DNA of 64,000 bases from Candidatus Woesearchaeota archaeon (GCA_018668595.1 JABJCP010000001.1:62001-126000), one strand, 5' to 3'; shown: positions 1-9,648, numbered from the stretch's first letter. The notes: a model not told the origin generated them from the sequence alone. Numbers and translations: made by a program.

Positions 1-443
1 AACTTGGTGCTTTGGGTATTCAAGCAGGTGTTGATGCAGGTAAGGTTACTGTTAAAGCGGATGCATCTGTTGCACAAGAAGGTGATGTTATAAAACCTGA
101 ACTTGCAGCAGTTCTTACAAGATTAGGTATAGAACCTATGGAAATTGGTTTAGATCTTATTGCAATTTATGAAGATGGAGATATTTTTACTAAGAGTGTA
201 TTAGATATCGACGAGCAAGAATATATCGATAATATTACTAAAGGTCATAGTTGGGCATTTAACTTAGCTATGGACGCAGGAGTTCATACACCAGAAACTC
301 TTGGATTCATGATTACCAAAGCGTTTTCAGATGCAAGGTCATTAGCTGTTGAGCAAAATGTTCACACAAAAGATACAGTTAATTTTGCATTAAACAAAGC
401 TGAAAATCAAGCAGCTAGTTTGAAAGCGCAAATAAATGTATAA
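1..443 (+). CDS. rpl10: Ribosomal protein uL10 (archaeal P0), 3' part only
   Basis: The reading frame is open from the left edge, so the N-terminal rRNA-binding half lies outside the window. The visible part contains the family segment 'LTRLGIEPMEIGLDL' and the helical region that binds L12 dimers in the archaeal stalk. In the ribosome uL10 anchors the L12/P1 stalk that recruits translation GTPases. The TTG at 12 is an internal Leu codon, not a start. The C-terminus ends in 'ASLKAQINV' and lacks the charged Glu/Lys tail with an LFG-type end that many archaeal P0 proteins carry; the following L12 gene has one. L12 follows 33 nt downstream, the conserved order. Confidence 0.93.
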   Translation, partial: LGALGIQAGVDAGKVTVKADASVAQEGDVIKPELAAVLTRLGIEPMEIGLDLIAIYEDGDIFTKSVLDIDEQEYIDNITKGHSWAFNLAMDAGVHTPETLGFMITKAFSDARSLAVEQNVHTKDTVNFALNKAENQAASLKAQINV

Positions 444-476
444 AATAATATTTAGGAACAATACGGAGGTATTAAA

Positions 477-776
477 ATGGAGTACGTATACGCTGCAATG
501 CTTATTCACAAAGCAGGCGGTAATGTAACTGAAGAATCTGTTAAAAAAGTCCTTGAGGCTGCAGGCGTCAAAGTTGACGATGCAAGAGTTAAAGCTTTGA
601 TTGCTGCTCTTGATGGAGTTAATATTGACGAAGCTATCGAAAAGGCTGCAGTTGTAGCAGCACCGGCAGCAAGCGCAGCACCAGCAAGTGCAGAAGCACC
701 AGCAGAGAAAAAAGAAGAACCTAAAGAAGAGAAAAAGGAAGAAGCTGCTGCAGGACTTGGCGCATTATTCGGTTAA
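477..776 (+). CDS. rpl12: Ribosomal protein P1 / archaeal L12
   Basis: A 99-residue acidic stalk protein. The N-terminal helical dimerisation and uL10-binding domain starts '[15 protein letters not shown]' (1-60). It is followed by an Ala-rich hinge (about 61-77), a run of Glu/Lys and the conserved terminal tail '[10 protein letters not shown]', which contacts elongation factors. This is the eukaryotic/archaeal P1 type, not bacterial L7/L12, and is the clearest domain-level marker in the window. The ATG has an 'ACGGAGGT' ribosome binding site 8 nt upstream. It is cotranscribed with uL10. Confidence 0.97.
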   Translation: MEYVYAAMLIHKAGGNVTEESVKKVLEAAGVKVDDARVKALIAALDGVNIDEAIEKAAVVAAPAASAAPASAEAPAEKKEEPKEEKKEEAAAGLGALFG

Positions 777-790
777 ATAAAATCTATAAA

Positions 791-803
791 TTTTTTTTAT
801 TTT
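791..803 (+). terminator. T-rich terminator after the stalk operon
   Basis: A run of eight T followed by ATTTT lies 14 nt after the L12 stop codon, with no stable hairpin. Archaeal RNA polymerase terminates on T-tracts alone, so this is the likely end of the uL10-L12 transcript. Confidence 0.5.
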
Positions 804-908
804 AAATAAATTGAATTTTGAATAAATTAAAAATCTAATTTTTTATTTTTAATAATTTAATAAAACACTGGTGTTCTTAAACGCCTAGTTGTCAGAGATA
901 ATTGTACC

Positions 909-1868
909 ATGGTATCTGAGGAAGAAAAGAAAAAATTATTTGAAGAATTAAACAAGCATAAAGAAAAAGCTAATGCTTTACGTAAAGATATTAGCGAACT
1001 TAATTCTACAAAAGAAAATTGGTTTAATCAAAAACGTTCTGTTTCTCAAGAAATTAATGAATTGTCTAAGAAAGTTAGGGAACTTAGAAATAAGCGTAAT
1101 AATTTAACCAAGTATGTTAAGGATGCTAAGGAAAAAAGAAAAAAACTTAATGACGACTTAAAGAAAAAGCGTGATGAACTTAAGAAAACTGCTTCTGAGA
1201 AAAAAGAAATTCAGAAAAAATTAGGAATTAAAGAAGATCCTTCTAACATACTTAAAGAAATTGAAGAACTTGAATTCAAAATTGAAACTGAAGCAATGCC
1301 ATTTTCTAAAGAGCAAAAAGTTATGAAAATTATTGCGGAGAAAAAAAAGATTCTAAAACAATGTAAAGATGTTAGTGCGGTTTTTGATAAAATTCAAGAT
1401 GCTAGTCGTAACGTGGACAAAATAAAAGATAAAGCTGATGAAACTCATCGAAAAATTCAACAAAAAGCAGAAGATAGTCAAAAACATCATGAAGATCTTA
1501 TTGAATTTTCAAAAGAATTAAGAGACCTCAAAACAAAAGAAGAAGATTTTCTCAAAAAGTTTGTAGATAGTAAAAATAAATACAATGAAATTAATGATAT
1601 TTTGAAAAAAGAACTCGATATCATGAATGGAATTAAAGAAAGCCTAGGAGTTATAAAAGAAAAAGAAACTGAAGCTAAACGTGGAGAAATGGCAAAGAAG
1701 CTCAAGATGAGTGAAAAAACTGTCGAAGAAAAAATAAAAAAGCGTCAAAAATTAACTACTGAAGATTTATTAGTTTTCCAAGCTAAAGAATTAAAAGCAG
1801 AAAATAAAAATAAAGCTCCTGCTAAAAACAAACAAAAAGAAAAAAAGTCAGTTAAAAAGAAAGAATAA
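909..1868 (+). CDS. Archaeal coiled-coil protein (COG1340-like)
   Basis: A 319-residue, very Lys/Glu-rich protein that is almost entirely coiled coil, starting 'MVSEEEKKKLFEELNKHKEK'. Length, composition and the central 'EIEELEFKIETEAMPFSKEQK' neighbourhood match the widespread archaeal coiled-coil family that databases often mislabel as phosphoserine phosphatase. No catalytic motif is visible. The C-terminal 30 residues are a Lys-rich basic tail. The ATG at 909 lies inside CCATGG with no Shine-Dalgarno sequence. The function is unknown; a structural or nucleic-acid-bridging role would be a guess. Confidence 0.75.
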   Translation: MVSEEEKKKLFEELNKHKEKANALRKDISELNSTKENWFNQKRSVSQEINELSKKVRELRNKRNNLTKYVKDAKEKRKKLNDDLKKKRDELKKTASEKKEIQKKLGIKEDPSNILKEIEELEFKIETEAMPFSKEQKVMKIIAEKKKILKQCKDVSAVFDKIQDASRNVDKIKDKADETHRKIQQKAEDSQKHHEDLIEFSKELRDLKTKEEDFLKKFVDSKNKYNEINDILKKELDIMNGIKESLGVIKEKETEAKRGEMAKKLKMSEKTVEEKIKKRQKLTTEDLLVFQAKELKAENKNKAPAKNKQKEKKSVKKKE

Positions 1869-1972
1869 TTGTTTTATAATTAACTAATTCTTAATATTAT
1901 TAAAACCTAGTAATTAAACAATATAAACAAAGAAAATTAAACTAATAAATTAAGGTTAAGTAAATACGAGAA

Positions 1973-3079
1973 TCAATCAATATTTGAATTAATTATTTTA
2001 TTGTCTTTATCGATTTCAAATCTCTTACCTATAAATTGTTCACAACTATAAATATTTGTCAATGCATGATTAGTCAACTCACTACACTTAATTTGTCCAC
2101 CAAAAAATCCTAAGAATGGAATTAAATTATCTGCCAAATATTTATCAACTGGAGCGCAAGTATTAATTTGATCTATTAAATTTTGTGCAGCAATCTCTCC
2201 AATAATCTCAGCAGATTTACCTCGTTCTCCAAGCGCATCTCCTCCTAATATTATAGGATTATGAACATCTATATCATCTGTTACTTTTGAAAATACTGCC
2301 CAAAGCATTATTCCTGTTCCAACACTCGACGTATTTTGGTATTCAGTTCTTATATTTATTGGACAATCAAATAATTTTGCGAGTTTTTGTTTTGCTGCTC
2401 TTGCTTGTCTTTCTGCAACATTTGCGTCAACTAGTTTTGCGGATGCGTGACTTACACCACAAATTTTCATAATATAACCTTGTTCTATTAGTTCAAGTTT
2501 TGGTGCTTCATTCAAATTAGAATTAGAAATTACATATTTTCCTTTTATTTTAAGTTCTATTTCTCCTCCGCCTGTAGGAAAATATCCTCGTTTAATAATT
2601 TTAAATTCTATATTGGCATAACGTCTTAGTTGAGGAACCAAAACTTCTTTGAAATAATCTACAGGCATTGACCATTTTGTATCTGTGCCGCCCTTAATCT
2701 TAAATATATATTTTCCCCCTCCAAGTATTGCAGGAAGTAGTAGTGATTGCAGCATTAAAGTAATTGATCCGGCAGTTCCAATATCTATATTTATTGTCTG
2801 AGGTTTTAATTGTCCTGGTTCAAAAACTAAGCTCTCAGATCCTAATTCAACACCCTCGCATTTTGCACCACATAATTCTTCAAGTGCTTTAACACAATTC
2901 AAATGTTGTGCTTTTAGACCTGGTTTTTTTCGACCATGACGAATTTCATTTACAGAAAACTGTTTTCCCAGTAGAGAAGAGAGAGCAAGTCCTGTTCGAA
3001 CTATTTGTCCTCCTCCTTCTAAAAAGTTTCCGTCTAGTTTTATCATTTTCAATTTGATATCGTTTTCATCATCAGACAT
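1973..3079 (-). CDS. rtcA: RNA 3'-terminal phosphate cyclase
   Basis: A 368-residue enzyme that converts an RNA 3'-phosphate to a 2',3'-cyclic phosphate with ATP. Family signatures run in order: 'GNFLEGGGQIVRTGLALS' (about 14-31), 'RHGRKKPGLKAQH' (about 47-59), the Gly-rich 'DIGTAGSITLMLQ', and 'ILGGDALGERGKSAE'. The catalytic His that is adenylylated is present in 'LTNHALTN' (His about 338). Length is normal. No ribosome binding site precedes the ATG, and a TATA-like TTTATATAG lies about 30 nt upstream, so the mRNA is probably leaderless. A long hydrophilic tail (IDKDNKIINSNID) follows the last family block. Confidence 0.95.
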   Translation of the reverse strand: MSDDENDIKLKMIKLDGNFLEGGGQIVRTGLALSSLLGKQFSVNEIRHGRKKPGLKAQHLNCVKALEELCGAKCEGVELGSESLVFEPGQLKPQTINIDIGTAGSITLMLQSLLLPAILGGGKYIFKIKGGTDTKWSMPVDYFKEVLVPQLRRYANIEFKIIKRGYFPTGGGEIELKIKGKYVISNSNLNEAPKLELIEQGYIMKICGVSHASAKLVDANVAERQARAAKQKLAKLFDCPINIRTEYQNTSSVGTGIMLWAVFSKVTDDIDVHNPIILGGDALGERGKSAEIIGEIAAQNLIDQINTCAPVDKYLADNLIPFLGFFGGQIKCSELTNHALTNIYSCEQFIGKRFEIDKDNKIINSNID

Positions 3080-3164
3080 AATAATATAAGAAAAAGGTTT
3101 TATGCTATATAAATTGTTGGTTGAAATGCTAAAAGAATTTAATAAAAAAAATTAAAAACAAAAA

Positions 3165-4334
3165 TTAATCCTTCAGTTCTTTACCCTTTTTACTCAACTT
3201 ATACGCTTCAGTAAATTCAGATATATCCTTATTATCAAAATCAATAACTTCTTCAGGGTATTTCATTGTTGCAAGAAGTTTTTTCATATCTTTTTGATTT
3301 ATTACTTCTGCAATTTTTTCACCAAGTAATTCTTTAAATATTGGTTTATCATAAAGTCCATAGTCCTCATGCTTAATAATATCATCAACACAGCTCATTT
3401 TTCCGTCACAATACCACTCAGCCATTTTTTCTGAAATTTGTTTTTTCTGTTTATTTGTAACTTTTTTCAAGGTATTTATTAAACTCCAGGCCATAGGAAA
3501 ATTATCCGTTTCATACTTAGAAATTGCTTTTTCAAATTTATTTGGTTTTTCTTTCACAGGAATCCATTCAGGCAATTCATATTTTTCTACAACATGTTTG
3601 CATACTGTTTCACGTAATGCGTCATGAGCAATTCTTGAAAATTCTTTTTCTCCAACAAGCTCAATCATTTTTGGAATTGCCGCATAGAAAAAGTCTTTAC
3701 TGTATCCTTTTTCATCCTCTTCTAATGCTTCTAAACTAGAAAACTCATCTTCATTTCCAATATAACTCAACTGTTCTGAAACAAATTTAGGAAGATCAAC
3801 AAATCTTTTCCAAGTATTTATCAAAGGAACATATTTTTCAACCAGTTCTGCATCAATATCATATGAACTAAACACAGAACTATATCCTGCTTCTACAAAT
3901 TTTTTTATTTTTTCAGTTAGATCATCATTAAGGTTTCGTTCATATGCTTGAACAATATGATCTAGTTTTAAAAAATCAAATGGTGGCAAATCTGCATATG
4001 CTTCCATTCCAGAATCAGTTCCCATTATTAAACCATCTAAAAAATCGCCAAGTAATTCAACAGATATAGATTCATTCCAAAACTTAACATATTTGTCTTG
4101 ATTTAATGCATTACAGTAATGTTCAGAATATGTAAAAAGATCACCACTCTGATTAATCAAATGATAATGTTCTGATTCAATAATAGAATTTTCTTTCCAA
4201 GGCTCGTACATATTTATAAGTTCATGTGTAGGATCTTTTTCTAATTCCTCAAAAAATTTGTTTGTTCCTTCAATACTCCCTGATTTTATTAATAATTTTA
4301 ATGTTAATGCACTATAATCAATAGCATCTTTCAT
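3165..4334 (-). CDS. Helical protein of unknown function
   Basis: 389 residues when started at the ATG at 4334, which has GGGGGT 7 nt upstream; an in-frame TTG five codons earlier is a weaker choice. The protein looks soluble and all-alpha, with no signal peptide, membrane segment or recognisable catalytic motif. Glu/Asp/Lys are frequent and aromatic residues are spread evenly, as in repeat-type helical scaffolds. I do not recognise the family. The gene stands alone, followed by rtcA on the same strand with an 85-nt gap. Confidence 0.7.
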   Translation of the reverse strand: MKDAIDYSALTLKLLIKSGSIEGTNKFFEELEKDPTHELINMYEPWKENSIIESEHYHLINQSGDLFTYSEHYCNALNQDKYVKFWNESISVELLGDFLDGLIMGTDSGMEAYADLPPFDFLKLDHIVQAYERNLNDDLTEKIKKFVEAGYSSVFSSYDIDAELVEKYVPLINTWKRFVDLPKFVSEQLSYIGNEDEFSSLEALEEDEKGYSKDFFYAAIPKMIELVGEKEFSRIAHDALRETVCKHVVEKYELPEWIPVKEKPNKFEKAISKYETDNFPMAWSLINTLKKVTNKQKKQISEKMAEWYCDGKMSCVDDIIKHEDYGLYDKPIFKELLGEKIAEVINQKDMKKLLATMKYPEEVIDFDNKDISEFTEAYKLSKKGKELKD

Positions 4335-4761
4335 TTTAGTTACCCCCAACTAAACCAATTAAATAATAATTAAGTAATAGTATTTTTAAAATTAATTAAT
4401 ATTAATTAACTGACCGAGTTTATATAATTTATTATTCTAGAGTAAATAAAAAATAACACAAAAAAACAAAAAAAGCATCAAAAACTCCAAAAAAAGCAAT
4501 AAAAATGTCAAATAAACCTAAAAATGGCTCGAAAAACAAATAAGAACTATTCTAAACCTTCTTAAAGTCTTAAAAACAGTAATAAAGCATTTGTTTTTTC
4601 TAATTATAAGTTTGTATTTAAACAACTCACACCACATACTTAACATGCGAAAGCACACAAAAAAAGAAGTGAACTAAAAAAAGAAGTAATCCCCTAAAAA
4701 AAAGAGGTATTATTTTAAAAAAAGTTTAAAGAAAAATTTAAACAAACACAAGGTGATTATT
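4335..4761. other. Intergenic region, A-rich, divergent promoters
   Basis: About 430 nt without a convincing gene. The + strand is strongly A-rich, with repeated AAAAAAGNA runs. A TATA-like 'GAGTTTATATAATTTA' at about 4417-4432 and TTTAAA elements near 4615 and 4738 could serve the flanking genes. I see no stable hairpin or repeat. Confidence 0.5.
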
Positions 4762-5115
4762 ATGCCAAAAAAAATTAGAAAAAAACGTAAATCCTATATT
4801 TCAAAAATAGAAGTATTAAACTTAGGTTATGTACCCTCTCTGTGTAAAGCAGAAGAAAAATATCAAGAAGAAAAAAGAATTCGAGAAGAACTTTCTGATT
4901 CACAAATCGAAGAAGATTTTTTTACTGAAGGACAACAAATGAACACTCCAGATTATTGGGACAGGAAATCAGAAAACGTTATTGAGTTTACTGATTATTT
5001 ACAAAGAACAACAACGCCAAAACCTAAACAAGGATTAATAAAAAGATTGTACAATTCAATTAGTGGATTAAATTATATGAATTTAGAATCTGCAGTAGTT
5101 CGAAGTGAATGGTAA
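4762..5115 (+). CDS. Small basic protein with LxKRLxNxIS tail motif
   Basis: 117 residues. The ATG at 4762 is chosen because AGGTGAT lies just upstream and matches the archaeal 16S 3' end; the GTG at 4753 is inside that site. The N-terminus is Lys/Arg-rich, the middle is acidic (EELSDSQIEEDFF), and near the end stands 'KQGLIKRLYNSISG' (about 91-104). Very similar short amphipathic segments end the proteins at 12706 and 37695. No known domain is seen. The same 'GGTGATTATTATG' leader precedes the next gene (5233) and the symporter at 7207. Confidence 0.7.
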   Translation: MPKKIRKKRKSYISKIEVLNLGYVPSLCKAEEKYQEEKRIREELSDSQIEEDFFTEGQQMNTPDYWDRKSENVIEFTDYLQRTTTPKPKQGLIKRLYNSISGLNYMNLESAVVRSEW

Positions 5116-5232
5116 AGAGAAAAAACTAAACAAAAAAGATAAATGAAATAAAAACAAAGAGACAAAAAAACTAAACTAAATTCAGAAAATTATTTATACT
5201 CCCTAATACTAATTAATTAAGGGGTGATTATT

Positions 5233-5673
5233 ATGCAAAAAACAAATTTTGAATTTAACAAAGTAGATTTAGATACTACACTAGAAACTATTTTAACAAA
5301 CCACACTATAGACGAACTTAAAGCACAAAAAGATTGTGACTATGATTACTCAAAACCTTTTCGAGTAATGGTTGTTGAAGATTGCAGATCTGAATGTAAG
5401 GGTAAACTTGATCAACAATTTGGAACTTGTCTTGGACTTTACGAATATGATAATATAAATAAAAAAGCCACAGGAGAAATTTATGGTAATCCTTTAATCA
5501 AAACAGATTCTGACGAATATATTTGGGGATGTGAATGCTGGTGGACAGGTGAAGCATTAGGAAAATTAATTCCTTACAATCAATTAAGATCTGAATTAGA
5601 AGAAGAAAAAGCATATTTTCGACAGAAATTAGAAGATGCAGGTATTTTGTTCATGTATGATTCTGAAAATTAA
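5233..5673 (+). CDS. Small Cys-containing protein, unknown
   Basis: 146 residues from the ATG at 5233, preceded by 'GGGGTGATTATT', a strong ribosome binding site. Cysteines cluster in 'VEDCRSECKG', 'FGTCLGLYEYD' and 'WGCECWW', which could bind a metal or form disulfides; there is no signal peptide. The C-terminal 40 residues are a charged helix. A TATA-like 'ATTTATACTCC' lies about 30 nt before the ribosome binding site. I do not recognise the family. Confidence 0.7.
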   Translation: MQKTNFEFNKVDLDTTLETILTNHTIDELKAQKDCDYDYSKPFRVMVVEDCRSECKGKLDQQFGTCLGLYEYDNINKKATGEIYGNPLIKTDSDEYIWGCECWWTGEALGKLIPYNQLRSELEEEKAYFRQKLEDAGILFMYDSEN

Positions 5674-5746
5674 GAAAAAATAAAAACAAAATAATAAAAA
5701 ACATAAACAAATATTAATAAAAATAAAAAATATAAAAAAATAAATA

Positions 5747-7207
5747 TTAATTTTTGTTATTAAATACCATTACCAATCCAGTAACAAACGGCACCAATAC
5801 AACAGTCCACCCTAAATAAATTGACCAAGAAGGGTAGCCTCCATAATTTCCACTTAGTTCGTTTACAAATTGAACAATTAATAGTGTTCCAAGAATTATT
5901 GGAATTAAATAATTTATTGATACATTCCACCATTTTCCAATTTTCCAATCACTTACAGAATTTACAAAACTTCTTATGTTCTCAGCTCCATAAATCCAAC
6001 CCACTGCAATACATTCAAATATTCCAACAAGTATTAATCCAAAGTTCGTTATGAAATGATCAAATATATCTAAAAAATATAATCCTGCATCTGTTGCAAA
6101 TATTGTTCCTAAACAAAACATTACAGCACAAACAACTAATGCAATTGTTTCTTTCTTAATTTTTTTTGTTTTATCTTCTATCACTGTAACTACTGCTTCT
6201 ACAAGCGAAAATGCACTGTCAATTCCTAAACTAAATAGCGTTAAGAAAAACAATACAGAAAATACTGCTGCAAATGGCATGAGTGAAAGTGCTTGAGGAA
6301 ATACTACAAATGCTAGTCCTGGTCCTGATGTTGCAACTTCTGCCACTGTTGAACTTGTTGCTTGAGCCATATAACCTATTATAGAAAATACTACAAATCC
6401 TGCAAATAAACTTATTGCTCCGTCTGCAATTCCAGTTATAATACTACTTTTTGTTATGTCTTGTTTTGGATCATTGTAACTTGCATATGCAGTCATTACT
6501 CCAAATCCTAAACTTAATGTAAAAAACACTTGCGATGCTGCTGCAATCCATAGTTCAGAACTAAACAAAACTGTAAAATCTGGTTTTATGTAATAAAAAA
6601 TTCCAGTTAATGCTCCTGGTAAAGTTATTCCTCTAAAAAATAGTACAACCAATAATATTAATGGTAAAGGTATGAATAATTTTAGTGCTTTTCCAATACT
6701 TTGCACGCCATTGCGCACACAAAAATAGATTGCAATCCAAATTCCAAGAAGAGAAATCAACACAACCCAATTTATTCCTCCAATAGAAGATATTGAATCT
6801 GATAAATTCAACACATTACTAAAAAAATAGTTTTCTGCATTTGCAGCCCACGGTAATTTTAGTGAAAATGATTTTACAAAATATATTAGAGTCCATGCCA
6901 TCACAACAGCATAGTATACACAAATAATAAATCCAGATATTACTGCTCCGGCTCCAATCCCTCTCAGTCTAGAATCAATTTTTTTAAATGCTCCAACAGG
7001 TCCTTTTTGAAATTTTTGTCCTATTGCAAATTCTAAAATTAACAAAGGTATTCCAAGGAGAACCATTGCAATTAAGAATGGAATAATAAATGCTCCACCA
7101 CCATATTTATATGTCATATATGGAAATCGCCATATGTTTCCAAGTCCAACAGCACTACCTATTGCTGCAAAAATAAATATTGTTTTACTACTCCATCGCT
7201 CTCGCAT
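5747..7207 (-). CDS. Sodium:neurotransmitter symporter family transporter
   Basis: 486 residues from the ATG at 7207 (GAGGTGAT upstream). This is a LeuT-fold Na+-coupled importer, probably for amino acids, in the cytoplasmic membrane. The first helix carries the family signature 'IGSAVGLGNIWRFPY', which forms Na+ and substrate sites through its unwound centre, followed by 'GGGAFIIPF'. About 11-12 hydrophobic helices are visible, as in bacterial NSS members. The substrate cannot be read from sequence. It lies 30 nt downstream of the Lys-rich protein gene and probably shares the transcript that starts at the UbiB-like gene. Confidence 0.92.
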   Translation of the reverse strand: MRERWSSKTIFIFAAIGSAVGLGNIWRFPYMTYKYGGGAFIIPFLIAMVLLGIPLLILEFAIGQKFQKGPVGAFKKIDSRLRGIGAGAVISGFIICVYYAVVMAWTLIYFVKSFSLKLPWAANAENYFFSNVLNLSDSISSIGGINWVVLISLLGIWIAIYFCVRNGVQSIGKALKLFIPLPLILLVVLFFRGITLPGALTGIFYYIKPDFTVLFSSELWIAAASQVFFTLSLGFGVMTAYASYNDPKQDITKSSIITGIADGAISLFAGFVVFSIIGYMAQATSSTVAEVATSGPGLAFVVFPQALSLMPFAAVFSVLFFLTLFSLGIDSAFSLVEAVVTVIEDKTKKIKKETIALVVCAVMFCLGTIFATDAGLYFLDIFDHFITNFGLILVGIFECIAVGWIYGAENIRSFVNSVSDWKIGKWWNVSINYLIPIILGTLLIVQFVNELSGNYGGYPSWSIYLGWTVVLVPFVTGLVMVFNNKN

Positions 7208-7237
7208 AATAATCACCTCTTAAAAAAAGTACAAAAC

Positions 7238-7858
7238 TTATTTCTTTTTCTTTACAACTTTTTTCTTAACCACTTTTTTCTTAATCGTTTTTCTTTTTAC
7301 AACACCACTGACTTTCTTAACAACTTTTTTTCCTTTGGAAGCAATATTTTTTCCCTTAGACGCAATCGTTTTTCCTTTTGAAACTACTTTTTTTCCTTTT
7401 CCCACGAGTTTTCTTCCTTTGGAAGCAACTTTTTTAAATCCAGACTTTCCTTTTTTTACAGTTTTTTTCACAGCTTTTTTAACAACTATTTTACCTTTCT
7501 TAGCAGCTTTTTTGGCAACCTTTTTTGTAAGAGTCTTTGCAGGTTTTGCTTTTGACTTTGCGGTTTTTACAGCAATTTTTGCCATTTCTTTTACAATTCC
7601 TTCGACGAGTTCTTTGCTTTTATGCACAAAAGGTTTTACTCGCTTCATACTTTCTTTAGATTGTTTTTTGATTTGTTTTCGTGCAAATGTTTTTTCTTTA
7701 TTTAGTTGTTTCATTAAATCTCCAACTATTTTTTTTCCTTGCGTTTCATTTAATCCTGCTGCGTTCATAGCAGTTTTAGTTTCTTTCATTAATGTATCTG
7801 CACCTATTTTTGCAGCACTCACTCCCAAATATAATGCTCTTCTTAGATTATTTTTCAT
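7238..7858 (-). CDS. Phasin-like N-domain with Lys-rich histone-H1-like tail
   Basis: 206 residues from the ATG at 7858, with GAGGCGA upstream; the TTG at 7873 lies in that site. Residues 1-75 form an amphipathic helical domain ('LRRALYLGVSAAKIGADTLM' and following) resembling PHA-granule-associated phasin/PhaF-type proteins. Residues 90-206 are low-complexity Lys/Ala/Val/Gly repeats (KKVAKKAAKKGK, KGKKVVSKGK) like bacterial H1-like and PhaF tails, which bind DNA. The inferred role is linking a membrane or granule surface to nucleic acid. It sits 23 nt after the UbiB-like gene. The repeat tail is composition-driven, so homology rests on the N-domain only. Confidence 0.6.
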   Translation of the reverse strand: MKNNLRRALYLGVSAAKIGADTLMKETKTAMNAAGLNETQGKKIVGDLMKQLNKEKTFARKQIKKQSKESMKRVKPFVHKSKELVEGIVKEMAKIAVKTAKSKAKPAKTLTKKVAKKAAKKGKIVVKKAVKKTVKKGKSGFKKVASKGRKLVGKGKKVVSKGKTIASKGKNIASKGKKVVKKVSGVVKRKTIKKKVVKKKVVKKKK

Positions 7859-7881
7859 ATTTATTCGCCTCAATAATTTTT

Positions 7882-9552
7882 TTAAATTATTTGATCATAT
7901 GTTTTTTCTCTCATAACACTAACTGCTAAAAACATAATAAGTATTAATGCTAATGAAAATCCAATAAATGAGTATCCGCTCATTCCAAACATAATAAAAT
8001 GTTCATTTGATAACAATGATGCTGATGCTATAATCAATGCCCCAATAATAAATCCTAAACTTACCCTATTACTAGATTTGTCCATCTCAACAGTCATTAC
8101 TTTTACATATTTTCCAAGTGCTGCAGAATCAGTTTCCATTCTATTCAACACCATCTTTACATTTTTTGCACCTTCAGGAATATCAACAAGCACGTCTTTA
8201 AACTCATTGACTTTTCTTTCTATTTTTTTCTTAATAAATTCAGGTGCGAATTTTTCTCGTTTTAATTTTTCTATAAACGGTTTAGATTTTGTAACAAGAT
8301 TAAAATCAGGATTTAATTCTCTTCCTAGACCCTCCAAAGTAATAAGACTTTTAATAAAAAGAACAACATTCGATGGAAGTGCTAAATTATTTTTTCTTGC
8401 GACTAATATTAATTTATTTAGTACTTCACTTGCTTTCAACATTTTCAGACTAGTTCCATGGTATGCTCTCATCTCAACATATAAATCTTGTTTGAGTTGA
8501 TCATAATTTTGTCCTGATTTTGCAAAACCCAAACTAATAAGTGCATTAACCATGCGATCTAAATTACCTTCAACAACCCCCATATATAGAAGCCCTACTC
8601 TTTCTTTCAATTTATCATCGAGTCGACCAACTATTCCAAAGTCTAACATTGCTACTTTCCCCCCTTGTAAATACAAAAAGTTTCCAGGATGAGGATCTGC
8701 ATGAAAATAACCATCAAAAAATATTTGTTGAAATATATTCTTAAAAATATTATCTAGTAATTTTTTCTTTGTTTCTAATTTTATTCGAGACTTTAATGTA
8801 TCTGTTAAAGGTTTTCCCAAAATAAATTCCATTACAATAACTTTACTAGTAGTATAATCCCAATAAACTTGAGGTACCACAATAAACTTGTTATCTTTAA
8901 ACACATCATAAAAATGCTGAATGTTTTTTGCTTCGTTCAAAAAATCTAGTTCCTGATGAGTATATCTTTCAAATTCACCAACTATCTCATTTGCATTAAA
9001 AAACTTAGTTTTGTATTTTCTTTCAATTAATTTTCCAATTGTTCTCATAAGTGCAATATCTTGATTAAACTTATCTGAAACATCTGGTCGCTGCACTTTT
9101 ACTGCTACTTCTTTTCCATTTTTCAAAATTGCATGATGAACTTGACTTACTGATGCTGATGCTACAGGTTCCATATCAAATTTTTTGAATATTTGGTTGA
9201 GCGGTTTTCCTAATTGTTCTTCAACAATCTGTTTTGCTTCTTCTCCTGAAAATGAAGGTATATGATCTCTTAATTCTTTTAGTGCTTCGCTATATTCTTC
9301 AGGAATTAAATCAGGTCTTAAACTAAGTAATTGCCCTAGTTTCAAAAATGCTCCTCCTACTTCTTCAAATACTTTAAGAATTCTTTTTGGACCTAAATCA
9401 TTTTTTTTGAATTTATCTGAACCAATAGAACTAATTTTATGACTCAAAGGAAGGTGTTTTTTGAGTTTAATTTTATCTACGAGAAATCCTAATTCATTTT
9501 CAAGCAAAATTACTGTAATCTGCCTAAGTCTTTTTAGATCTTTTCGACCCAT
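7882..9552 (-). CDS. ABC1/UbiB/AarF-family atypical kinase
   Basis: 556 residues. The hallmarks are all present: the KxGQ motif 'FLKLGQLLSLRPDLIP' (K71-Q74), the Ala-rich loop 'ASASVSQVH' (131-139), the catalytic Lys in 'VAVKVQRP' (K152), 'HADPHPGN' (284-291) and 'DFG' (304-306). Two C-terminal membrane helices (about 494-512 and 522-545) anchor it. Bacterial and mitochondrial relatives are ATPases that support coenzyme Q or lipid handling; no quinone pathway is visible here. The ribosome binding site is GAGGTGA. It leads a run with the phasin-like gene and the symporter. Confidence 0.95.
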   Translation of the reverse strand: MGRKDLKRLRQITVILLENELGFLVDKIKLKKHLPLSHKISSIGSDKFKKNDLGPKRILKVFEEVGGAFLKLGQLLSLRPDLIPEEYSEALKELRDHIPSFSGEEAKQIVEEQLGKPLNQIFKKFDMEPVASASVSQVHHAILKNGKEVAVKVQRPDVSDKFNQDIALMRTIGKLIERKYKTKFFNANEIVGEFERYTHQELDFLNEAKNIQHFYDVFKDNKFIVVPQVYWDYTTSKVIVMEFILGKPLTDTLKSRIKLETKKKLLDNIFKNIFQQIFFDGYFHADPHPGNFLYLQGGKVAMLDFGIVGRLDDKLKERVGLLYMGVVEGNLDRMVNALISLGFAKSGQNYDQLKQDLYVEMRAYHGTSLKMLKASEVLNKLILVARKNNLALPSNVVLFIKSLITLEGLGRELNPDFNLVTKSKPFIEKLKREKFAPEFIKKKIERKVNEFKDVLVDIPEGAKNVKMVLNRMETDSAALGKYVKVMTVEMDKSSNRVSLGFIIGALIIASASLLSNEHFIMFGMSGYSFIGFSLALILIMFLAVSVMREKTYDQII

Positions 9553-9648
9553 ATTACATCATTCACCTCTTTTTTATAATCTAAAATCCCTAACTTTCAA
9601 AACTATTTATTTAAAACTATTTATGTGTTTCTTTTTCATTGTTTAATA

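Noticed and set aside
12-443. TTG at 12 as a true start of uL10
   Set aside because: The frame is open to the left edge and the visible protein lacks the conserved N-terminal domain.
7335-7916. 193-codon + strand open frame opposite the Lys-rich gene
   Set aside because: Phe-rich translation is the complement of AAA/AAG lysine codons; the minus-strand gene has a ribosome binding site and a recognisable N-domain.
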